Positions 1 to 9,926 of a stretch of 64,000 bases of DNA are shown here, piece after piece. The position numbers and the translations under genes were made by a program. This stretch comes from Vibrio sp. HI00D65 (GTDB lineage: Bacteria > Pseudomonadota > Gammaproteobacteria > Enterobacterales > Vibrionaceae): contig NZ_LWEH01000011.1 in assembly GCF_001635455.1 (NCBI RefSeq), positions 1 to 64,000 on the forward strand, in the 5' to 3' direction. The first letter of the stretch is position 1. Each line of letters starts with the position of its first letter. The notes under the pieces were generated by a model. It saw only the letters and a program-made list of their open reading frames with translations. It was not told the DNA's origin and made no database searches.

Positions 1-69
1 CTCGGGCGATTGGTTTAGACGATGGATTGGCTTGGTGAGATAAGCTAGGGCGGGGAAACCGGGTGGGAG

Positions 70-98
70 AGTAGTGGGCGACAGAATGGCCCACTACT
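70..98 (-). terminator. Hairpin downstream of the thiol peroxidase gene
   Basis: A 10-bp perfect stem (70-79 with 89-98, 9-nt loop) lies just past the stop codon of the minus-strand peroxidase gene. There is no clear T-run on the minus strand, so it may be an RNA-end stabiliser and not a full intrinsic terminator. Bases 1-69 show nothing else. Confidence 0.35.
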
Positions 99-108
99 GA
101 AGTCTGGA

Positions 109-726
109 TTAGAAGTATTTTTTCGCTACTTCAACAGCTTTGTCCAAATCTGGAATCATAGTCAGCTCTGGAACTCGCTGAATATGAACGATTTTGTTGT
201 CTTTATCGACAACGAATGTGCTACGAGCAAGTAAACCAAGCTCGTTGATTTGTGTGCCTGATTCAAAACCAAAAACGTGGTCTTTGGCATCTGAAAGCAA
301 AGTTAGGTTGTCTGTAATACCTTTCTCATTCTTGAATCGATCCAGTGCGAAAGTCGTGTCTGCACTTAGGCCGATGAATTCAATGTTATCTGTCAGTTCA
401 GGGTTTGCTTTTACAAAGTTAGAAAGATCCTGAGCTTGTTGGTTACATACTGGTGTGTCAATCGAAGCCAGTACACTAAAGATACGCACTTTGTCTGTTT
501 TTGCTGTGGTATCGTACGGCTGGTTTTTGTTTGTCATCAAGGTTACTGAAGGCAGGTAATCACCAACAGCCAAGCTATTACCGACAAGGTTGAACGTTGT
601 CTCGTAGTATAAAGTCAGCGTATTATCTCTCCCTGTTGGAGCTGTTTCACTGGTTGTTAAGTAGTCCGCAGCACCAGCCGTTGTAGTTAAAATCAGTGCC
701 GCTAGCGTGATTAGCGTTTTTTTCAT
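109..726 (-). CDS. Exported thiol peroxidase (Tpx-like) lacking the resolving cysteine
   Basis: 205 aa. The Tpx branch of peroxiredoxins reduces H2O2 and alkyl peroxides. Residues 1-19 form a signal peptide (MKK, hydrophobic core, TTAGAA), so the product should be periplasmic, unlike cytoplasmic E. coli Tpx. The peroxidatic motif SIDTPVC is present with Cys94. The resolving cysteine of Tpx, normally in SRFCG, is replaced here in DRFKNEKG, and Cys94 is the only cysteine in the protein. It must therefore be recycled by an outside thiol or act as a 1-Cys enzyme. The start is an ATG with a purine-rich AAGAG upstream. It is a single gene. The family call is firm; the recycling mode is inference. 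Confidence 0.87.
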   Translation of the reverse strand: MKKTLITLAALILTTTAGAADYLTTSETAPTGRDNTLTLYYETTFNLVGNSLAVGDYLPSVTLMTNKNQPYDTTAKTDKVRIFSVLASIDTPVCNQQAQDLSNFVKANPELTDNIEFIGLSADTTFALDRFKNEKGITDNLTLLSDAKDHVFGFESGTQINELGLLARSTFVVDKDNKIVHIQRVPELTMIPDLDKAVEVAKKYF

Positions 727-1023
727 GTTGAGTCTCTTGAATTATATTAGTTAAGCTCAGTTTCAAGCGGAGCGAACTCTAGCTAAATAAGATGTGGTTT
801 GTGCAAACCAACAGATAATGAAAATCACACCGTTCGATTTTATTATAAAAATATCAACGACTAAGAGAATAAGGCCCTATTTAAAATGAGATTTTACATA
901 AGCTGAGTATCTTGGATATTTGTAATATTCTAACTTCAGAACTGTCATTTTTTATTTTGTATGAATTCAAGTAATTATGGGCTTTATTCTTATAAACTAT
1001 CGAAAGTCAGTCTCAAAAACACC

Positions 1024-1785
1024 TTAGCCATTTTTAGTTACTGTTATATCAATATGTCTGGCTCTACAGTCCTTATATGAGCTTACTCGGATTATCCCCT
1101 CCATACTATCAAGGTCTAACATCCCCGCATGATCAACAAGGTTATATGAAATGTTTTCTGTGGACACCAAACGCTGAGTCATATTTTTGTTTATATTATT
1201 TGTGTTATAGCAACCTCTAATGAGTGACAAGGAGGAAATGGCCAGCATTAACATGAATAGCTTCTTAAGATAAACCAGAGTTTCGTGGGGTTTATTCGGC
1301 AGCTCTTGGTGATCGTTTACTTCGACAGGTACTGAAACTTCACTCGTTGCTCCATCTATTGCAGCAGCGGCTATTGTTTCATCCTCCTGGGTTTCGGAAG
1401 TTACATTGGTTTCAGTTGGTGAATGGCTTTCAGTAGGTAGATGGGGTTCTGGTAGCTCTTCATTGGATATTTTCTCAAGCAAATAGCCTGCTTTACTCAC
1501 CGTGGTGAGCTTTGTATTTTTAATACCAATCGTTTTGAGCGACTTTCTTAACGTACTGATCGTATTGGTTAGAGATTGATCAGAGACAATGGCACCATTC
1601 CAACATTCACTAAAAAGCTCATCTTTACTCACACATCGACCATTGTGGTTGTGCAAATAGAGTAAAACACGGAATGGTTTTGGCCTTAATTTGATTAAGG
1701 TTTTATTTTCGATATTCATTATCGAACGATCGCTCAGGTTTATATGTAACTCATCATTAATTACAAGTGAATTATCATTAATCAT
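1024..1785 (-). CDS. ToxR-like membrane-anchored winged-helix regulator
   Basis: 253 aa. Residues about 25-108 are an OmpR/PhoB-type winged helix: LRPKPFRVLLYLHNH, then the recognition-helix region SDQSLTNTISTLRKSL and the wing TVSKAGYLL. A long acidic Thr/Ser/Glu-rich linker follows (about 110-165), then one membrane segment (about 175-193, KKLFMLMLAISSLSLI) and a short periplasmic tail of about 55 residues with two Cys. This is the ToxR/CadC/TcpP plan. The tail is too short to name a ligand. GAGAGAAG precedes the ATG. It is divergent from the small-protein/EAL operon starting at 2045, which makes that operon a likely target (inference). It is not ToxR itself, and no ToxS-like partner is adjacent. 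Confidence 0.8.
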   Translation of the reverse strand: MINDNSLVINDELHINLSDRSIMNIENKTLIKLRPKPFRVLLYLHNHNGRCVSKDELFSECWNGAIVSDQSLTNTISTLRKSLKTIGIKNTKLTTVSKAGYLLEKISNEELPEPHLPTESHSPTETNVTSETQEDETIAAAAIDGATSEVSVPVEVNDHQELPNKPHETLVYLKKLFMLMLAISSLSLIRGCYNTNNINKNMTQRLVSTENISYNLVDHAGMLDLDSMEGIIRVSSYKDCRARHIDITVTKNG

Positions 1786-2044
1786 TCTACTTCTCTCAAA
1801 TTAATTATTTTTATTGTTATTACGCCTAGACCAACTTGTCGTCGATTCTATTTTTTTTCATCGCTTTGGCTATCAAAAATCAAGTTCGTTTGAAAAATGT
1901 TTGGAATGTACATTTGGTGTGTTTTTAGTGAGTTTTGAATGATGTGGTTTAGATTGGGCGCAAGTACGATAGACGCATAATTCACGGATAGAACATCAAC
2001 AGATATAGGGATTATTAATAACGTTGTTTGTTTTTGGAGTGAAG

Positions 2045-2335
2045 ATGAAAGTCGTATCAAAAGAAAGTGTTACACGTGTTTTAGGCAGCATTGAAGAATA
2101 TAAACAGGTAGCTTGTGTTGAATCCCAAGGCTTAGATGTCATCAGCTTACTGGTTCGCCTATGCCACCTTCAGAGCAAGAAGATCTCAGAAGACGATCGA
2201 CAAGTCTTAGTGGACCACATCAAAGATTTGATATCAGAAGAGCTAGTCTTTGCCCAAAAAATGGAACTGGAAGAAGCTGAAGCGATATTAATGGATTCTG
2301 TTAGCCCGCTATGTAATCCTGCACAATCCAAGTGA
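2045..2335 (+). CDS. Small hypothetical protein upstream of degenerate EAL gene
   Basis: 96 aa from the ATG at 2045, chosen because GGAGTGAAG sits just before it; an in-frame ATG at 2024 lacks a ribosome site. The protein is soluble, mostly helical and acidic (ISEDDRQVLVDHIKDL, ISEELVFAQKMELEEAE), with two Cys in the middle and one near the C-terminus. I do not recognise a family. It ends 9 bases before the EAL-domain gene, so the two are almost certainly co-transcribed and may be functionally linked, for example as partner or regulator of the EAL protein (inference). Confidence 0.65.
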   Translation: MKVVSKESVTRVLGSIEEYKQVACVESQGLDVISLLVRLCHLQSKKISEDDRQVLVDHIKDLISEELVFAQKMELEEAEAILMDSVSPLCNPAQSK

Positions 2336-2344
2336 GGCTAACTG

Positions 2345-3202
2345 ATGCTTGAGTGGAATTCTGAACACTGTCGACACGAGATGTCGGTTCTTGGATTTAA
2401 AGTGCATAGTGCCTTTCAGTCGATTAATGACGCTGACCAAAACGTGTTTGGCTATGAGGCGATATGCCGAGTAGAGATGCAAGGTGCAAAGGTAAACGTT
2501 AAACGCTTCTATAAAATTCTTGAGGACTTTGGTGAGAAGTCTGAGTTTAGGTTTAAGTTTTTCTTGAACATTATGCACTTGAGAAACTTTCGGAACTCGA
2601 GCATCTTCGGTCGTGATCTGAAGCTGTTTCTCAATGTTACTCCATGCTTTTTTAAGTACTTTTCATACGGGAACGACTTAAACAGCTTATATCTCCCGCT
2701 AATCAAGGAGGAGCAGGTAGACTTGAGTCAAATCGTCGTAGAAATTGTCGAGGACTATTGCCCTTTAGCTGACATAGAGAGTTTACATCGAGGTACTGAG
2801 TACCTCAGAAACATAGGTATCTCGTTCGCACTGGATTACTTTGGCTCTGGCTGGGCGGGTTATAGCCGTATGGCAGTCGTGAAGCCTGACTACCTCAAAG
2901 TGAGCCGTGAAATGTTGATTGAGTTTGCTATGAGTAGCTCTCAAGACGACAACCTTTTGGAAGAACTGAACACCATTACGACGATACAAGGTATTAAGGT
3001 GATTTTTGAGGGGATTGAGAACGTGGGTAACTTACGTTCTGCGGCCCAGTATGGGGCTGATTATTATCAGGATTACCACATAGATTTCCCTAAATCTTAT
3101 CCTGTAAACATGCTAGACCAGGGTGTTGTCACACCAGATGAAAAATTCAGGCTAAACACTTATCTCAATAAGAAAACCAGAATTACTAGTAAAAGCGCTT
3201 AA
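2345..3202 (+). CDS. Degenerate EAL-domain protein, probably a c-di-GMP or protein-binding non-enzyme
   Basis: 285 aa, a stand-alone EAL domain with no membrane segment. The family motifs are visible but altered. The EAL signature reads YEAICR at residues 37-42. NVTP and VVEIVED carry the usual Asn and Glu. The DDFG metal/substrate motif reads LDYFGSG, losing the second Asp. KPDYLKV and FEGIEN retain the Lys-Asp and Glu. Loss of one DDFG Asp usually abolishes or weakens c-di-GMP hydrolysis in this family, so a sensor or protein-interaction role is more likely than phosphodiesterase activity (inference). It is the second gene of an operon with the small protein at 2045 and faces a ToxR-like regulator. 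Start ATG 2345 follows AGTGAGGCTA. Confidence 0.82.
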   Translation: MLEWNSEHCRHEMSVLGFKVHSAFQSINDADQNVFGYEAICRVEMQGAKVNVKRFYKILEDFGEKSEFRFKFFLNIMHLRNFRNSSIFGRDLKLFLNVTPCFFKYFSYGNDLNSLYLPLIKEEQVDLSQIVVEIVEDYCPLADIESLHRGTEYLRNIGISFALDYFGSGWAGYSRMAVVKPDYLKVSREMLIEFAMSSSQDDNLLEELNTITTIQGIKVIFEGIENVGNLRSAAQYGADYYQDYHIDFPKSYPVNMLDQGVVTPDEKFRLNTYLNKKTRITSKSA

Positions 3203-3280
3203 CTCACCAAGTGACTGAACCCGCGATCCAAAGAATCAATTTGTCGATTTCCCTTATCTGAACTATTACTCTTTGGTTCA

Positions 3281-3309
3281 CTAACCTCTCGTGTGGGAGG
3301 TTAGCTTTT
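3281..3309 (+). terminator. Intrinsic terminator after the EAL operon
   Basis: Perfect 8-bp stem CTAACCTC/GAGGTTAG (3281-3288, 3297-3304) followed by CTTTTT on the plus strand. Confidence 0.8.
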
Positions 3310-3346
3310 TGGCTAGTGACATCGATATGAGTGTGTTGAATTTGAA

Positions 3347-3739
3347 TTACTTTGGATTGAACGGTTTAGACGTTGGGGGAGGGCTATCGGTATTCAAACG
3401 ATGATTACAGTTCGTTTTCTGAATTACTTTCTGAATCAATTCGCTTTTGCTGTAAGTGCAATAAGCATGGAGAAATCTCTCAACCTCTTCAATTTCAACT
3501 TGATTCACTCTGCACGATACATACCCTTCCTCCTGATCAACACCAAGCTTAATGTTGTAAAGATGCTGTTCTCGATCCACAAAAAGACAAGTCCCTTCAT
3601 TGGTACAAATACTAACGTTGGCGTTTTCGTTTGAGTTAATCGAAGACCATAAGTCATCAAATGATGCTTTGATCGCATCATAGTCTTTACGTTCCGCTAC
3701 TTCGTCTCTTGTGAGAGACATCATGCACATCTCGCTCAT
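3347..3739 (-). CDS. Hypothetical protein, 130 aa
   Basis: Soluble acidic protein. The N-terminal half contains a helix-rich stretch (YDAIKASFDDLWSSI), the middle looks like beta strands (NVSICTNEGTCLFVD, EEGYVSCRV), and the C-terminus is a Pro-rich tail (DSPPPTSKPFNPK). Seven cysteines are scattered and do not form a clear CxxC zinc motif. The ribosome site GAGAGGAAAAC precedes the ATG. It is convergent with the EAL operon and separated from the next minus gene by a hairpin, so it is a single gene. I do not recognise the family. Confidence 0.6.
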   Translation of the reverse strand: MSEMCMMSLTRDEVAERKDYDAIKASFDDLWSSINSNENANVSICTNEGTCLFVDREQHLYNIKLGVDQEEGYVSCRVNQVEIEEVERFLHAYCTYSKSELIQKVIQKTNCNHRLNTDSPPPTSKPFNPK

Positions 3740-3764
3740 AGTTTTCCTCTCTATTCACAAAAAA

Positions 3765-3795
3765 TTTTCCCAGCATTGTGAGGATGCTGGGAAAA
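3765..3795. terminator. Bidirectional-looking terminator hairpin
   Basis: Perfect 12-bp stem TTTTCCCAGCAT/ATGCTGGGAAAA (3765-3776, 3784-3795) with a 7-nt loop. It lies just downstream of the deoxyribosyltransferase-like gene and upstream of the 130-aa gene. T-runs at both ends allow use on either strand, mainly minus. Confidence 0.85.
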
Positions 3796-3822
3796 TCAAT
3801 GTCATTCAGTTTAGATAGCGAG

Positions 3823-4398
3823 TTACGCAGCCTTAGCGTCGCTCTTTAGCTGTTCTAGACAACGCATGAAAGCACGTAGGTTACGATACACGTCTGTTTG
3901 ATCATAAAACACGCCAACATTCTCTAATTCTATCGGGCCTGATACTGCGTTATCTAGCATTAGGTTATCAACTAAACCAAAGTTTTCTAGCGTCATGCCG
4001 ATGCCATCCACATAGGTTTGCTCATCGACTTGCTTAGCGTTTGGCAGTTGGTCTAGGTTTCGCTTTAAGAAAAGATCAGAATTATTGCTGTAGGCAAGTA
4101 CCGTTTTACCTAGCGCTTTACCAAAGCCCATTTCATAGGCTGTACCCACATCGCAGCTCGCGCCTCTGAAAGGCGTCATGTTGGCGATGACGATATCACA
4201 GCTCTCGATAAGCTCTTCATTAGCTCGGCCAATCTTTAAGCCATTTTGCTGAGGGCTAGGTTCATTCAACTCTAGAATATTGTCGAGTGGGAAAATACCC
4301 TCGAAGCCATAAGCTTCACAAATCTTCTTTTTTTGATCACCGATAGAGACAGCGTCACTTAGAAATACCTCTGGTCCTGCTAGATAAATACGTTTCAA
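3823..4398 (-). CDS. Nucleoside 2-deoxyribosyltransferase family protein
   Basis: 191 aa. Matches the nucleoside 2-deoxyribosyltransferase/DNPH1-like fold: N-terminal IYLAGPEVF substrate loop, ESCDIVIANMTPF acidic strand, and the catalytic-Glu motif SCDVGTAYEMGFG, followed by GKTVLAYS. Such enzymes transfer or hydrolyse the N-glycosidic bond of deoxynucleosides or nucleotides in salvage. It starts at a TTG codon (4396-4398), chosen because AGGAG lies 7 nt upstream and the GPEVF strand begins at once; no ATG fits. It is a single gene. The exact substrate cannot be read from the sequence. Confidence 0.8.
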   Translation of the reverse strand: MKRIYLAGPEVFLSDAVSIGDQKKKICEAYGFEGIFPLDNILELNEPSPQQNGLKIGRANEELIESCDIVIANMTPFRGASCDVGTAYEMGFGKALGKTVLAYSNNSDLFLKRNLDQLPNAKQVDEQTYVDGIGMTLENFGLVDNLMLDNAVSGPIELENVGVFYDQTDVYRNLRAFMRCLEQLKSDAKAA

Positions 4399-4675
4399 CG
4401 TTTAACTCCTGATTCGCAACAGTGCTTGTGTTAGTGCTGATATTTTTATCTATTGGACTGTTTAAGTAATAACCGAAAGTACACGGTTTGCTAATGTGTA
4501 GTTTTGGTGTGTTTTTAGCTTTATGGTTTAAAAAGTGATTCACAAGCGCTGTTTTGCTTAAGCTCATGATTTGAATATCACTTTGAGGCTATTTCTTGTT
4601 AGTTTAAGGCGGGAACGTGACGGTGAGTCGAATGGGAAGGTGACCTCTTTAGATGCAGCAAAATCGATAGGTAAT

Positions 4676-4704
4676 AAAAAAGCCCGAGTATGAACTCGGG
4701 CTTT
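4676..4704 (-). terminator. cydDC terminator
   Basis: Perfect 9-bp stem AGCCCGAGT/ACTCGGGCT (4681-4689, 4694-4702), followed on the minus strand by a T-run. It ends the cydDC transcript. The rest of the gene-free stretch 4399-4675 shows no RNA, repeat or coding pattern that I can support. Confidence 0.88.
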
Positions 4705-4732
4705 GGATGTTTCTTTGTCATCGATGAGGCGA

Positions 4733-6454
4733 CTAGATTGCCTGACGAAGTTGGAAATAGCGTCCTTGTTCGTTCAACAGTGTTTCGTGAGAGCCATGCT
4801 CTACAATCTCACCTTGTTCAATCAGAACGATAGAATCCATCGCTTCCAGACCAATCAAACGGTGAGTAATGAAGATAACCGTCTTACCTTCAAAATGCTC
4901 TTCAAATAGTGCCATGATGCTCTGCTCAGTTTGCTTATCTAGGCCTTCTGTAGGCTCATCAAGAAGCAGGATAGGGGCATCATGAAGGATGGCACGTGCA
5001 ATACCAACACGGCGCTTCTCGCCACCAGACAGTTGACGACCACCGTCACCTAACCAGCTATCAAGACCATTGTTCTCTAGCAGCTTTTCTAAGCCAACGT
5101 CTTTAAGAATGTTAGCTAGGTGCTCATCGTTAGCATCTGGCTTCGCAATCAACAGGTTGTCGCGTAGGCTGCCATTCAAGATGTCGACACGCTGGCTGAC
5201 CACACTGATCGATTCACGCAGTTGTGATTCGTTCCATTGTGTTAGTGCAATGCCCGCGATAGAGATATAACCTTTCTTAGGATCCCAGTAGCGAGTTAGA
5301 AGCTGAATCAGTGTCGATTTACCAGAACCCGTTTGACCCACAATCGCAACCTTGTTCGTTGCCGGAATTGTTAGGTCGACAGCGTTCAGAACACTGCGCT
5401 CAGAGTCAGGGTAGTTGAACGTCACGTTTGAGAACGTAATATCAAGTGGCTTGTTGATGTCTAGCTTTTCTTTCGCGAACTGAACTTCAGGCTCGGACAG
5501 AATCACTTCATTCAAGCGACGTGCAGAAGACAGAGTCTGACCTAAATGCTGGAACGCGCCTGCGATAGGCATCAATAGTTCAAAACTAGCCATGGTTGCG
5601 AATGCCATTAACGCGATGAACGGATCAGGGGCATTGCCGCCAACACCATCAGCCGCTAGCCAAAGCATAAGAACCAGTGTCAAACCGTTGAACAACATTA
5701 GCGCTGCTGAAGCCATACCGGTTAGGTTAGCGTTCACAAGCTGGTTCGCCATCAGCTTCTGTTGGGTCTCTAAAATCGCATTACGGTAACGCTCTTCTGC
5801 ACCAAACAGAGTCAGTTCGCTGTAGCCTTCAATCCAATCCAGAGTGGTAACACGAAGATCCGCTTTGTTTTGTGTAAGCTCACCACCGTTACGTTTACCC
5901 AGCTTGTAGAATAAGACAGGCCAAATCAACAGCATGATAAGCAGGATAGAACCTAAGATAAGGCCTAGCGAGCTATCAAACCACATCAAGAACAGAGTCA
6001 GGAAGAAGATACCAAACACACCAACCGTCACAGGGCTTACTAAGCGCAAGTAAACGTGGTCCATGGCGTCGACATCAGCAACCAAGCGGTTCAGTAGGTC
6101 AGCGTCACGTAGGTTTGAAATACGACCTGGGATCAGCGGAGCCAGTTTCTTGAAGAAGAAGATACGCAGATCAGTTAGTAGTTTGAATGTTGCATTGTGG
6201 CTCACAACACGTTCACCCCAACGACCCGCAGTACGGCTCATTGCTAAACCACGTACACCACCGCCCGGTAGCATGTAGTTGAAGGTTTCACGTGCAATCG
6301 TCAGGCCTGCAACCGCAGAAGCTGAAATGAACCAACCGGATAGCGTTAACAAGCCAATAGAAGCTGACAGAGTAGCAAAAGCCAGAAGCATACCTAGCGA
6401 TAGTCCAAACCAATGCTTTTTATAGAGTTTCAGGTAAGGCACTAAATCACGCAT
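4733..6454 (-). CDS. cydC: Thiol reductant ABC exporter subunit CydC
   Basis: 573 aa, type IV exporter half-transporter. The N-terminal six-helix membrane domain (about 1-310) contains the CydC-typical stretch YMLPGGGVRGLAMSRTAGRW. The ATPase domain has Walker A GQTGSGKST, the signature LSGGEKRRVGIARA, Walker B ILLLDEPTEGLD and the H-loop ITHRLIG. With CydD it exports glutathione and cysteine to the periplasm and is needed for assembly of cytochrome bd and c. Its ATG overlaps the cydD stop by 8 nt, indicating translational coupling and 1:1 expression. A terminator follows at 4676. Confidence 0.97.
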   Translation of the reverse strand: MRDLVPYLKLYKKHWFGLSLGMLLAFATLSASIGLLTLSGWFISASAVAGLTIARETFNYMLPGGGVRGLAMSRTAGRWGERVVSHNATFKLLTDLRIFFFKKLAPLIPGRISNLRDADLLNRLVADVDAMDHVYLRLVSPVTVGVFGIFFLTLFLMWFDSSLGLILGSILLIMLLIWPVLFYKLGKRNGGELTQNKADLRVTTLDWIEGYSELTLFGAEERYRNAILETQQKLMANQLVNANLTGMASAALMLFNGLTLVLMLWLAADGVGGNAPDPFIALMAFATMASFELLMPIAGAFQHLGQTLSSARRLNEVILSEPEVQFAKEKLDINKPLDITFSNVTFNYPDSERSVLNAVDLTIPATNKVAIVGQTGSGKSTLIQLLTRYWDPKKGYISIAGIALTQWNESQLRESISVVSQRVDILNGSLRDNLLIAKPDANDEHLANILKDVGLEKLLENNGLDSWLGDGGRQLSGGEKRRVGIARAILHDAPILLLDEPTEGLDKQTEQSIMALFEEHFEGKTVIFITHRLIGLEAMDSIVLIEQGEIVEHGSHETLLNEQGRYFQLRQAI

Positions 6455-8231
6455 CTAAATTACCCTTATTGTCTTGTTGAGCTAAGTTCGCGTTCAGCAT
6501 CTCTTCGAATAAACCACCCGCAGTCGAAAGCTGAGAGTAATGACCTTGTTCCACAAGACCACCATCGCGCATAACCATAATGTTATCGACCGATTGAAGA
6601 GGAGCCAGTTGGTGCGTCACAAGCAGGGCAGTGCGACTTTCAATGTTGCTGTTGATGCCTTTCATCACTAGCTGCTCACTACGAGTATCTAGGCTAGCAG
6701 TAGGTTCATCAAGCAACCAAAATTGGCCGTCTTGGATCATTGCACGAGCCAACGCCAAACGCTGAGATTGACCAACAGACAGGCCGCCAGAACGATCAGA
6801 AATCATGTAGTCCAAGCCATGCTCATTAACGAACTCACTAGCGAAAGATTGGTCTAGCGCGTTTTGAACTGTTTGATCGGTAATATCTTGCTTACCTAGA
6901 GTGACGTTGTCACGAATGCTGCCGTGTAGCAATAGAGGGTTTTGGCCAACCCAGCTGACAGTCTTACGCCAAAATGCCAAGTCTAAATCGCGCAGTTCAA
7001 TACCATTGATTTTCAAGCTTCCTTCATAAGGCATGAAACCAAGAATGGCATTAATCAAACTTGTCTTACCCGCACCACTTGGGCCAACTAGTGCAGTTGA
7101 TTGGCGAGTGTTCAGTACGAACGAGATAGGGCCAACCAGTTGAACACCTTCAGGGCTCAATACTTTCAGATCTTGAGCTTCAATATTGATGCCTTGAGCA
7201 GGGTCTAGTTGAGTGTCACCTGATTTCACCTTAGTGATGTCGGTTTCTAAGAACTCAACAATACTCTCGGCTGCACCCACTGCTTGTTGCTTCGCGTGGT
7301 AGAAAGTACCTAAGTCACGCAGAGGTTGGTAAAACTCTGGCGCCAAGATAAGGATAAACAGACCTGCGAATAGCGTAATGCCAACACCGTAGTGGCCGAA
7401 GTTAAGCTCGCCGATGTAAGTGAAACCAAAGTAAACCGCCGTCATCGCAATCGAGATAGACGTGAAGAATTCAAGCACAGCAGACGACAAGAAAGCGATC
7501 TTCAATACATCCATGGTGCGCGTTCTGAACACCTCTGATGCACCTTTCAACACTTCTGTTTCAGAGCTCGTGCGGTCGAAAAGACGAATGGTTGTCATTG
7601 ATTGCAAACGGTCGTAAAAGTGACCAGAAAGACGTTGAAGCGCTTTGAAGTTTTTACGGTTTGCGTCTGCGGCTTTCATGCCCACTAATGCCATGAACAT
7701 CGGTACCAGTGGCGCAGTCAGCAAGAAGATAAGGCCGGCTGCCCAGTTTACCGGGAATACCACGACCAAAATAATGAATGGAATCAATACCGACAAAGAC
7801 ATCTGCGGCAAGTAACGTGAGAAGAAGTCTTGCATGTCTTCAACTTGTTCTAGTAACAGTGTTGCCCACGTACCGGCAGGCTTACCTTTGATGTAAGCAG
7901 GGCCCAGCTCGCGTAGCTTGTCTAAAATGAGCTGCCTAATGTAGACGCGGATCTGTTCACCACAGCGATAACCTGCGATTTCACGACCCCATGTACAGCC
8001 CGCACGGCCAACGACCGAGAGTGCCAAGCCAGCAAAATGACCAACCAGTTCAGATTTATCGACATTCTCGATGATCAACTGGTGAAGAATAGAGGCGAGA
8101 AGCGCTGCTTGAGCAATTAAAAACACACTTGAAAGGACGCCAAGGCTAATCGCAATAATAAGCCAGCGTTTTGCTAACTTACTTTGTTGTTTAAGCCACT
8201 TATTCAAGCTGCGTTGTTTTTTCTTATCCAT
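6447..8231 (-). CDS. cydD: Thiol reductant ABC exporter subunit CydD
   Basis: 594 aa, partner of CydC. The membrane domain spans about 1-320. The ATPase domain has Walker A GPSGAGKTS, a slightly unusual signature LSVGQSQRLALARA, Walker B FWLLDEPTASLD and the H-loop VTHQLAPL. The N-terminal region keeps the CydD-type LLEQVEDMQDFFSRYLPQM coupling stretch. It is the first gene of cydDC. The ATG at 8231 is preceded only by a weak purine stretch (AAGCCTTCATA). trxB lies upstream on the same strand but a hairpin at 8285 separates the two units. Confidence 0.97.
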   Translation of the reverse strand: MDKKKQRSLNKWLKQQSKLAKRWLIIAISLGVLSSVFLIAQAALLASILHQLIIENVDKSELVGHFAGLALSVVGRAGCTWGREIAGYRCGEQIRVYIRQLILDKLRELGPAYIKGKPAGTWATLLLEQVEDMQDFFSRYLPQMSLSVLIPFIILVVVFPVNWAAGLIFLLTAPLVPMFMALVGMKAADANRKNFKALQRLSGHFYDRLQSMTTIRLFDRTSSETEVLKGASEVFRTRTMDVLKIAFLSSAVLEFFTSISIAMTAVYFGFTYIGELNFGHYGVGITLFAGLFILILAPEFYQPLRDLGTFYHAKQQAVGAAESIVEFLETDITKVKSGDTQLDPAQGINIEAQDLKVLSPEGVQLVGPISFVLNTRQSTALVGPSGAGKTSLINAILGFMPYEGSLKINGIELRDLDLAFWRKTVSWVGQNPLLLHGSIRDNVTLGKQDITDQTVQNALDQSFASEFVNEHGLDYMISDRSGGLSVGQSQRLALARAMIQDGQFWLLDEPTASLDTRSEQLVMKGINSNIESRTALLVTHQLAPLQSVDNIMVMRDGGLVEQGHYSQLSTAGGLFEEMLNANLAQQDNKGNLDA

Positions 8232-8284
8232 TATGAAGGCTTAATGATAATTATTATTCGTTGAGGGCGGCTAGTATACAAAAG

Positions 8285-8313
8285 AAAGCCCAGTGGATAT
8301 ACCATTGGGCTTT
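8285..8313 (-). terminator. trxB terminator
   Basis: 12-bp stem (8285-8296 with 8302-8313) with one G-T wobble, of the AAAGCCC...GGGCTTT type, followed by a short T-containing stretch on the minus strand. It separates trxB from cydDC. Confidence 0.7.
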
Positions 8314-8392
8314 AGGGATTTACAACAAAATGTGATGACGCCCTGCATCTACAAAGGCGAGAGCATCGATAATCAAATCTGCAATCTCAGAT

Positions 8393-9376
<984 letters not shown>

Positions 9377-9456
9377 TTAATTTATAATCGCTTAGGATTG
9401 TATGGAAAATATGGAGGCAATAAAAGTGTAAACAAGGGCTGAAGTGTAATTAATCG

Positions 9457-9478
9457 TTATAGTTTAGAACTTAACCGA
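9457..9478 (+). repeat. 22-bp direct repeat, left copy
   Basis: Core TTATAGTTTAGAACTTAA then CCGA. It matches 22789-22810 at 21 of 22 positions in the same orientation. The two copies bracket about 13.3 kb that contains most IS remnants of the region. It could be an attachment-like or insertion-target repeat. Confidence 0.5.
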
Positions 9479-9591
9479 ACTAAGTGACGGTCTTGTATTT
9501 CAACGTGTTAACTCAATATCAATAGGTTATAGAAAGTTTAACTGTATATAAAAACATATTGCTTTGTATTTAGGGAGATTCTGTCGCCAAT

Positions 9592-9801
9592 TTGTCGCCA
9601 CGAAATGAACATCCAGAGTTCTATTTTCCAGATGATAAAGGAGAGTTTCCTTGGGATAAGACAGGTTGGGCAGATGAAGGCGACAGGCCTATCAAAACTG
9701 AAACATCGAACTCTTCTTTAGGCAGTGCTCACGAACATTTCAGAGAACATTCTCCCCTAATAATATTCCCTTATGAAGGTGCTGGACTAAAAAAAACCTA
9801 G
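9592..9801 (+). CDS. Weak hypothetical ORF
   Basis: 69 aa from a TTG start; the only Shine-Dalgarno-like AGGGA is about 17 nt upstream, which is too far. The composition looks protein-like (HPEFYFPDDKGEFPWD, Trp/Asp/Glu rich, then EYP-type tail). No family is recognised. It may be a remnant at the edge of the accessory region and not a live gene. Confidence 0.25.
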   Translation: MSPRNEHPEFYFPDDKGEFPWDKTGWADEGDRPIKTETSNSSLGSAHEHFREHSPLIIFPYEGAGLKKT

Positions 9802-9926
9802 AATAAGCCTCCAAATTTGCATAACAGTTAACCGTAGGATTTTAAAATTTTGGCGCTAACATACGCCTCATCAAATGGAATGATACAAACATACGGAAAA
9901 TCAATAACTGAATGTAAGAGTTAATC

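Noticed and set aside
1848..2060. 70-aa minus-strand frame between the ToxR-like gene and the small-protein gene
   Set aside because: It overlaps the divergent promoter region and the start of the plus-strand operon, with no ribosome site and no protein-like pattern.
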